Positions 59,132 to 64,000 of a DNA stretch of 64,000 nucleotides are shown one piece after another. Each line of letters opens with the position of its first letter. Within the stretch, counting starts at the first letter, position 1. Under the pieces are notes generated by a model. The model did not search any database and had not been told where the DNA came from. It worked only from the letters and a program-made list of their open reading frames with translations. The DNA is from FEN-1191 sp036490715 (GTDB lineage: Bacteria > Pseudomonadota > Gammaproteobacteria > Steroidobacterales > Steroidobacteraceae). Where the stretch lies: NCBI GenBank assembly GCA_036490715.1, contig DASXDL010000047.1:1-64000 (forward strand), given 5' to 3'. A program made the translations under genes and the position numbers.

Positions 59132-60043
59132 CTACAGCGGTGGATCGGCCGGCAGCGCGGTCGGGACGCTATCGGTGACGGAGTCGCCATCCCGATGCGG
59201 GCGCAGCATCACATACAGGCCGCTGCCCACGATCAGCACCGCGCCAGCGATCGTCGCCACCGGGGCATGTGTCGACCAGATGAGCCAGTCGAAGGTGGCA
59301 CCCCAGATCAGCGCGGTGTAATCGAATGGCGCGATCACCGATGCCGGGGCGAGTACGAACGCCTTGGTGATGAAATGCTGGCCGATCGCGCCTGACAGCC
59401 CCAAGCCGAAGATCACCAGCCAGTCAGCGCGCTCGATCGCATGCCAGCTCGGAGCGGCCATCAGGCCGCAACACACGGCCAGCATCGCCAAGAACCAGAA
59501 CACCATGCTCTCCGGCGTCTCGGTGCCGGTCATGAAGCGCGCCAGCACGTAGCTCAGAGAGTAGCTCGCAGCCGATCCGAGCGCGGCCAGTGCCGCGACC
59601 AGCGGCAGCCCAGCGGCCGAGGGCCGCAGCACACACACCACTCCCAGCAGCCCGACCGACACCGCGATCCAGCTGCCACCAGTCACCCGTTCCTTCAGGA
59701 TGACCACCGACAGCGCGGTCACCACCAGCGGCGCCACCATGTACAGCGTGTAGACATTCGACAGCGAACCGTTGCGCAGCGCGAAGGTGAAACCCGTCAT
59801 CATCAGGATCGCAAGCACGCCGCGCGCCACATGCAATTCCCAGCGCCGCACCCTGAGCGCCGACAGTCGCCCGCGCAGCAGCAGCGGCAGCAGCAGGAAC
59901 GGTAGCGACGCTAGGCCGCGCAACGAGCTGACCTGCAGCGCCGGATAGTGCGGAGTCAGAAGCTTGAGCATGACATCGAGCACTGACAACACGGCGACGG
60001 CCGCCAGCATGTACAGGATCGCGCGAGTGTGTGTGCCGCTCAT
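59132..60043 (-). CDS. EamA/DMT family transporter
   Basis: 303 residues, ten membrane helices in two EamA repeats. Recognisable parts are SLRGLASLPFLLLPLLLRG, LYMVAPLVVTALSVVILKE, and FDYTALIWGATFDWLIWS. S-adenosylmethionine and amino-acid exporters belong to this superfamily; no substrate can be assigned. Stands 48 bases upstream of the binding-protein gene on the same strand, so it could be transcribed with the ABC operon, but function does not require it. Confidence 0.82.
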   Translation of the reverse strand: MSGTHTRAILYMLAAVAVLSVLDVMLKLLTPHYPALQVSSLRGLASLPFLLLPLLLRGRLSALRVRRWELHVARGVLAILMMTGFTFALRNGSLSNVYTLYMVAPLVVTALSVVILKERVTGGSWIAVSVGLLGVVCVLRPSAAGLPLVAALAALGSAASYSLSYVLARFMTGTETPESMVFWFLAMLAVCCGLMAAPSWHAIERADWLVIFGLGLSGAIGQHFITKAFVLAPASVIAPFDYTALIWGATFDWLIWSTHAPVATIAGAVLIVGSGLYVMLRPHRDGDSVTDSVPTALPADPPL

Positions 60044-60100
60044 GCCACGAGCTTACCTTGCGTCGACACGCGCCGCGCACTCGCTCGTTATACTTCCTCG

Positions 60101-60802
60101 ATGCCGCGAGTGCTGCGCTCGACCTGCTTGCTAGCCGTCATCGGCGTCGCCTTGTTGCTGGGCGCATGCGCCGATCTGCCGTCACGCACCTCCGCGCAAG
60201 CGACTGGGCCCTACACGCTGTTGGTGGTCCGGCGCGCGTGGCACGTCGATGTCGGCTGGTCGGCCGGCGAGCTCAAGTCACCCCTGAACACGGTAGCAGC
60301 GCAGTTCCCGGGACTACGCTATCTGCTATTTGGTTTCGGCGATCGTCACTATCTGCTCGACCATGATCACGGCTCTGGTGGAATGCTGGCCGCGCTGTGG
60401 CCGGGGGGTGGGTTGCTGCTGGTCACGGGCCTGAGCAACACGCCGCAACAGGCCTTCGGCGCCGATGAGGTGCTCGAAATCGGGGTCTCAGAACAGCAGC
60501 TGCGCGATGCGCAGCAGTTCGTGTGGCGCAGCCTGGCTGATGAGGATGGGACGGTGAAACCGCTGCAGGTCGGGCCCTATGACGGCAGCTTTTTCTACGC
60601 CACGCCGCTCAAATATTCCGCTGCGCATACCTGCAACACCTGGGCCGCCGAGGTGCTGCGTGCCGCGCACCTGCCGGTGCGCAGTCGCGGCGTGGTGTTT
60701 GCCGGCCAGCTGTGGCGGCAGGCGCAAGTGCTGGCCCGTCGGGCGAGCGCACAACCGAGCGGCGTTCTGGCGCCGAGCGACTCTGCGCTGCCCTCGCGCT
60801 GA
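60101..60802 (+). CDS. DUF2459/TIGR02117 family lipoprotein
   Basis: 233 residues. ATG 60101 begins a lipoprotein signal (RSTCLLAVIGVALLLGAC). The mature part has RRAWHVDVGWSAGEL, FGFGDRHYLL and AAHTCNTWAAEVLRAAHLPV; the first histidine and the cysteine of TCNTW fit a permuted papain-like fold, as suggested for this family. Enzymatic activity is unproven. Divergent from the EamA gene. Confidence 0.8.
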   Translation: MPRVLRSTCLLAVIGVALLLGACADLPSRTSAQATGPYTLLVVRRAWHVDVGWSAGELKSPLNTVAAQFPGLRYLLFGFGDRHYLLDHDHGSGGMLAALWPGGGLLLVTGLSNTPQQAFGADEVLEIGVSEQQLRDAQQFVWRSLADEDGTVKPLQVGPYDGSFFYATPLKYSAAHTCNTWAAEVLRAAHLPVRSRGVVFAGQLWRQAQVLARRASAQPSGVLAPSDSALPSR

Positions 60803-60806
60803 GTGA

Positions 60807-60971
60807 TCAGGTGCAGGGCGGCTTACTGCCGTCCGCGCAGACCACGACGGTGCCGGAGTCCGGCGGTACTACGACCGTGGTGCTGCTCTTCTGCGGGGCC
60901 GGTGGGCTGCTGCTGCTGATGCAACCCGACAGTGCGGCGAGGGCCGCGAGCGAAATCAGTATGGCTTTCAT
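60807..60971 (-). CDS. small lipoprotein
   Basis: 54 residues. GAGGA seven bases upstream supports ATG 60971; the longer frame to 61172 has no such site. MKAILISLAALAALSGC is a standard lipoprotein signal, after which only a proline/serine-rich tail with two cysteines (VVVCADGSKPPC) remains. Such mini-lipoproteins are common in envelope regions and have no assigned role. Confidence 0.65.
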   Translation of the reverse strand: MKAILISLAALAALSGCISSSSPPAPQKSSTTVVVPPDSGTVVVCADGSKPPCT

Positions 60972-61170
60972 GATGAGGTCCTCTGCTTCCCTGGCTGTGT
61001 TCTGGGACAACTCCAGCATGCGGCCATCGCCACGGTTTTGTACTTCGTCCGCCTTCGATACCAACCGTCGGTTGACTCCTACAGTGGCGTTATTTCCGAC
61101 TATTTTGAAAGTTTTGGCTGTTCGCAGCACGTGCTGGTTAAATACCCGCTGAACAAACGGAGACCAACGC

Positions 61171-61635
61171 ATGCCGAAAATCGACCCGTCCGCGGCGACC
61201 GTGGTATCGGGCAGCCGTTATCCGGCAGCCTTCGAACAGCCCTGCCGTAACCGCAGCCAGCGGCGGCTCGGCGACGCCGCAGGATTGACGCAGTTTGGTG
61301 TCAATCTGCTGCATTTGCCGCCCGACTGCTGGTCGAGCCAGCGTCACTGGCATTCACACGAAGACGAGTTCGTCTATGTGATCTCGGGCGAAGTCATCTT
61401 GGTGACTGACGAGGGCGAGCAGATCATGCGCGCCGGCGATTGCGCCGGCTTTCGCGCCGGTGACCACAATGGCCACCATCTGCAGAATCGATCGGCGGCC
61501 GGCGCCCAGCTGCTCATCGTCGGCAGCCGCCACCATGATGATCACGGTGAATACCCCGACATCGATCTGAAGTTCAGCAGCGGCCGCTGTTCCGGTAACG
61601 GCGGCTTCCAGCACAAGGACGGCACCCCATACTGA
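61171..61635 (+). CDS. cupin-domain protein
   Basis: 154 residues. Cupin motif 1 is HWHSHEDEFVYVISGEVILV (H-x-H-x3-E-x6-G), motif 2 is AGDHNGHHLQNRS. The metal ligands H, H, E and H are all present, so it should bind a metal. Similar small cupins are annotated as auxin-binding or sugar-related by default; no substrate can be given. The N-terminal KIDPSAATVVSGSRYPAAF is typical of a subgroup of single-domain cupins. Monocistronic. Confidence 0.82.
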   Translation: MPKIDPSAATVVSGSRYPAAFEQPCRNRSQRRLGDAAGLTQFGVNLLHLPPDCWSSQRHWHSHEDEFVYVISGEVILVTDEGEQIMRAGDCAGFRAGDHNGHHLQNRSAAGAQLLIVGSRHHDDHGEYPDIDLKFSSGRCSGNGGFQHKDGTPY

Positions 61636-61708
61636 CATCCTGCACTGGCCGCAGCCTTGGCTCGGCACTAAGATAGGATTTACAGCAACAGCCTTTCGGG
61701 ATCACATA

Positions 61709-62083
61709 ATGAAGCAATCCATCCTGGCCATCGCAGCACTGGCCGCCCTGTCGGCAGCGGCGGCGCAAGCCGACTGCCCGTATCCGGCGGCGCCGGCAAA
61801 GATTCCCGACGGCAACACCGCCACCCTGGACGAAATGATGGCGGTCAAGAAGCAGGTCACCGAATACGACTCTGCCATCGGCAGCTACCTCGACTGCATC
61901 AAGAAGGAACACGACGATGCGGTGGCCAAGGGCGGCGACTCGCTGACGGACAAGCAAAAACTGGAGCTCGACCATATCGAGGCGCAGAAGCACAACGCCG
62001 CGGTCACGCAGCTACAGGGCGTCGCCGACCATTTCAACGAGCAGGTCCGGCTGTACAAGGCCAAGAACGCCAAGAAGGACTGA
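61709..62083 (+). CDS. exported hypothetical helical protein
   Basis: 124 residues. Signal peptide MKQSILAIAALAALSAAAAQA, then DCPYPAAPAKIPDGNTATLD, a helical domain with a second cysteine in SYLDCIKKEH, and a lysine-rich tail. The two cysteines could form a disulfide joining the N-terminal segment to the helix. Similar small exported proteins occur in related gammaproteobacteria; function unknown. Confidence 0.7.
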   Translation: MKQSILAIAALAALSAAAAQADCPYPAAPAKIPDGNTATLDEMMAVKKQVTEYDSAIGSYLDCIKKEHDDAVAKGGDSLTDKQKLELDHIEAQKHNAAVTQLQGVADHFNEQVRLYKAKNAKKD

Positions 62084-62111
62084 TCCGGCGCGCTCGGCGC
62101 TTCGCTGTCGG

Positions 62112-62948
62112 CTAGCTTCCCGCCAGCACCATCGCCTTGATGTTGGGCACGTCCGCGCCACCCTTGTTCTCGATCGTGACCGCAAACTGGTTCGCGGCCT
62201 GGATCTGCTGCTTGGCGTGGAAGTCTTCACGCACGTTGCCCTTGGCATCGACTCGGAACACCCCGGCACTGACCGGTGAGGGATACTTCGGATCGATGAT
62301 CCAGAGCTGATAGTCCTTGTCACCCGGCAGTTGCTTGAGGTTGCGTACGATAATGACACCGTCTTGCCGATCGTTGTCCCAGACGCTCACGGCAACTGCC
62401 TTGGGATCGGCCGCGAGCAGCGAGTCCAGCACCGCAATGCGGAAATTGGCGATGCGATTACTCTCGCGCAGCCGCCCGACGGTCGCTCGCAGATCGACGC
62501 TCTCGGCCCGCGCCAGTTCGGCGTGGGCCGTCAGCTCATTGATCTGGCCCGCCTGACTGGCAAGTTGCGAGCGCAGATGGCTGCTCTGCCATAGGAATGC
62601 CAGCGACAGCACCGCCAGCGCCGCGGCGATCGCCCACGGGATCCAAACCTTGGGCGCAGCCGGATGAACACCGATCGGCGCCGCACTGGCGGGCGGCGCG
62701 GCAGTGCTCTTGGGACCGCCGGCCCACTGCTGATCGATGTCAAGCAGCAGGCGCGCCTTGACCGCCGCGGGCGGCTCGAGCGCCGGCACGGTTCCGGCCA
62801 GCGCCTCGGTGACCAGACGCAGTTCGCGCACCAGCGCCCGCAATTCCGGATCGACGCGCAGCGCGCCCTCGAAGGCGTTGGCCTGATCGGCGTCAAGAGC
62901 GCCGAGCGCGTAGGCCGCAGCTTGTTCCTGCATGCCTTCGTCGATCAC
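62112..62948 (-). CDS. RskA-family anti-sigma factor
   Basis: 278 residues. The N-terminal 90 residues (MQEQAAAYALGALDADQANAF, then PELRALVRELRLVTEALAG) form the anti-sigma domain. A single membrane helix lies at about 103-122 (IPWAIAAALAVLSLAFLWQS), and the C-terminal RskA domain shows NLKQLPGDKDYQLWIID and SAGVFRVDAKGN. It overlaps the sigma gene by four bases through a GTGA start/stop, so both are made in fixed proportion. Expected to release the sigma factor on an envelope signal. Confidence 0.9.
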   Translation of the reverse strand: MIDEGMQEQAAAYALGALDADQANAFEGALRVDPELRALVRELRLVTEALAGTVPALEPPAAVKARLLLDIDQQWAGGPKSTAAPPASAAPIGVHPAAPKVWIPWAIAAALAVLSLAFLWQSSHLRSQLASQAGQINELTAHAELARAESVDLRATVGRLRESNRIANFRIAVLDSLLAADPKAVAVSVWDNDRQDGVIIVRNLKQLPGDKDYQLWIIDPKYPSPVSAGVFRVDAKGNVREDFHAKQQIQAANQFAVTIENKGGADVPNIKAMVLAGS

Positions 62949-63532
62949 AGTACACCTCCGAGCTGCTCGCGCAGTCGCAGCATGCCCCGCCGGATACGCG
63001 CCTTCACGGTGCCGAGCGGCTGCTCCAGGCGGCGGGCGATGTCGCTCTGACTCAGCCCGGTGAAGAACGCCAGTTCGATCGCCATGCGCTGATCGGCCGG
63101 CAGCGACTTCATCGCCTCGCGCAACACCTCGGCGCGCTCACGGCCGTGCACGATCTCGTTGGCCGAGGGATAGGAAGTGCCGCTCGGGTCTTCGGCCAGG
63201 ATCGCCGCCTCCTCGATCAGGCGCAGGCGGCGGGTGCGTGCGCGCAACCGATCGAGCGCCTTGTTACGCGTCAACGCCACCGCCCAGCTCGACAGCGTGC
63301 CGAGCTGCGGGTCGTATTCCCCGGACTTGTTCCAGATGACCAGCATGACTTCTTGCAATACGTCCTCGGCGTCCTTGCGGTCACCGAGCACGCGGGCCGC
63401 CACCGAGAACATCAGCGGCGAGTAGCGGTCGTAGAAATTGACGAACGCCGCGCGCTCGCCGCCGCGAATGCGTTCGATCAGTGCCGCGTCCTGATGTTGT
63501 TCCGCCACGTTTCCGTCCGCGTCCGCCCTCAT
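62945..63532 (-). CDS. ECF RNA polymerase sigma factor, SigK-like
   Basis: 195 residues from ATG 63532 (an ATG at 63580 adds 16). Region 2 includes FYDRYSPLMFSVAARVLGDR and DAEDVLQEVMLVIWNKSGEY; region 4 includes PADQRMAIELAFFTGLSQSD and LGTVKARIRRGM. It matches the SigK/RpoE-like group that pairs with RskA-type anti-sigma factors, which the next gene encodes. The divergent FAD-oxidoreductase gene starts about 220 bases away and may belong to its regulon. Confidence 0.9.
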   Translation of the reverse strand: MRADADGNVAEQHQDAALIERIRGGERAAFVNFYDRYSPLMFSVAARVLGDRKDAEDVLQEVMLVIWNKSGEYDPQLGTLSSWAVALTRNKALDRLRARTRRLRLIEEAAILAEDPSGTSYPSANEIVHGRERAEVLREAMKSLPADQRMAIELAFFTGLSQSDIARRLEQPLGTVKARIRRGMLRLREQLGGVL

Positions 63533-63755
63533 GGCAAGCACTCGCCGCGAGAACGCTATCCGATTTACAGGCACTTTCATTCATATCAGACCGGCCACGC
63601 CGTAACAAGTCACTGTAGCTATGACGAATAACGATCCCGGGCGGCAGATGGATGCCTGTGGAAATGAGCTGGCGGCCGGTGCATCCGCCAAGCCGCGACG
63701 GACGATATATGCCAGGATAGCCCCCGCGACGGGGCGAATATCCAGCACGAATGCC

Positions 63756-64000
63756 ATGGAAACGATCGCCATCATCGGTAGCGGAGTCTCCGGGCTCGGC
63801 TGCGCCCATTTTCTACAGCACCGCTACCAGTTAACGCTGTACGAAAAGGCCCGCTACATCGGCGGCCACACCAATACCGTGGTGGTGCAGGACGAGCACG
63901 CGCCGGTGCCGATCGACACCGGTTTCATGACCTATAACGAGGTGACCTATCCAAACCTCAGCCGCCTGTTTCGCGAGCTCGGCGTGGCCTCGCGCTCAAG
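63756..64000 (+). CDS. FAD-dependent oxidoreductase (COG2907-like), 5' end only
   Basis: The first 81 codons are in the window. ETIAIIGSGVSGLGCAHFL is a dinucleotide-binding turn (GxGxxG), followed by LYEKARYIGGHTNTV, the second FAD contact, and PIDTGFMTYNEVTYPNLSRL, typical of the amine-oxidase-like proteins usually found with DUF1365 and cyclopropane-fatty-acid-synthase-like genes under an ECF sigma factor. The rest lies beyond the edge. Confidence 0.85.
   Translation, partial: METIAIIGSGVSGLGCAHFLQHRYQLTLYEKARYIGGHTNTVVVQDEHAPVPIDTGFMTYNEVTYPNLSRLFRELGVASRS

Overview
The window reads as chromosomal DNA of a GC-rich, free-living gammaproteobacterium. OpgGH, UrcA, CbpAM, a PutA without an N-terminal ribbon-helix-helix domain, an X6-type ECF sigma paired with a protein kinase, and leucine-catabolic enzymes would fit the Steroidobacterales/Nevskiales area. 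That placement is inference from gene content; no rRNA is present. Coding density is high and tightly packed, overlapping operons are common. GTG and TTG starts are frequent, and one gene (the Rieske protein) may start at ATT.

Layout. 1-1083: 5' part of a methylcrotonyl-CoA carboxylase beta subunit. 1.4-5.0 kb: opgGH, osmoregulated periplasmic glucan synthesis. 5.0-7.7 kb: extradiol-type VOC dioxygenase, Rieske ferredoxin, YebC regulator, alpha/beta hydrolase. 7.75-12.1 kb: putA preceded by a translationally overlapping TetR gene. 12.3-13.5 kb: isovaleryl-CoA dehydrogenase, then a shared terminator. 13.6-18.3 kb: stress protein, unknown protein, MFS carrier, aroQ, ackA, DUF2934 protein. 18.4-20.0 kb: cbpA-cbpM-'translational machinery protein' operon. 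20410-20486: tRNA-Arg(ACG).

20.5-25.9 kb is a decayed island next to the tRNA. It holds the last 64 codons of a tyrosine integrase, fused out of frame to a truncated lipase gene, then a lipoprotein, a frameshifted unknown gene fused in frame to the back half of a type I secretion ABC transporter, a DUF2726 protein and an acyltransferase. 25.9-29.3 kb: TonB-dependent receptor and MFS exporter. 29.4-34.7 kb: three tandem six-repeat kelch lipoproteins. 35.4-40.8 kb: Tat-exported aldo/keto reductase, DUF5062, ECF sigma plus Ser/Thr kinase with TolB-like and TPR modules, UrcA. 41-48.3 kb: assorted metabolism (GFA protein, divergent M19 dipeptidase, CocE hydrolase, 3-hydroxybutyrate dehydrogenase, isochorismatase-family hydrolase, exported lactonase-like MBL protein). 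48.3-50.3 kb: a TIR protein with the same rear half as the kinase.

Two operons deserve most attention. (1) 50.5-54.5 kb, mtnA, a fused class II aldolase/short-chain dehydrogenase, and mtnP, looks like a compact DHAP-shunt methylthioadenosine salvage route with the aldolase and its aldehyde-processing partner in one polypeptide. (2) 55.5-59.1 kb is a five-gene minus-strand operon putting a NrtA/SsuA-type ABC importer together with a SCO copper chaperone and a membrane-anchored cupredoxin-like protein that lacks the usual first histidine ligand. The right end holds an EamA transporter, small envelope proteins, a cupin, an ECF sigma/anti-sigma pair and the start of a divergent FAD-dependent oxidoreductase.
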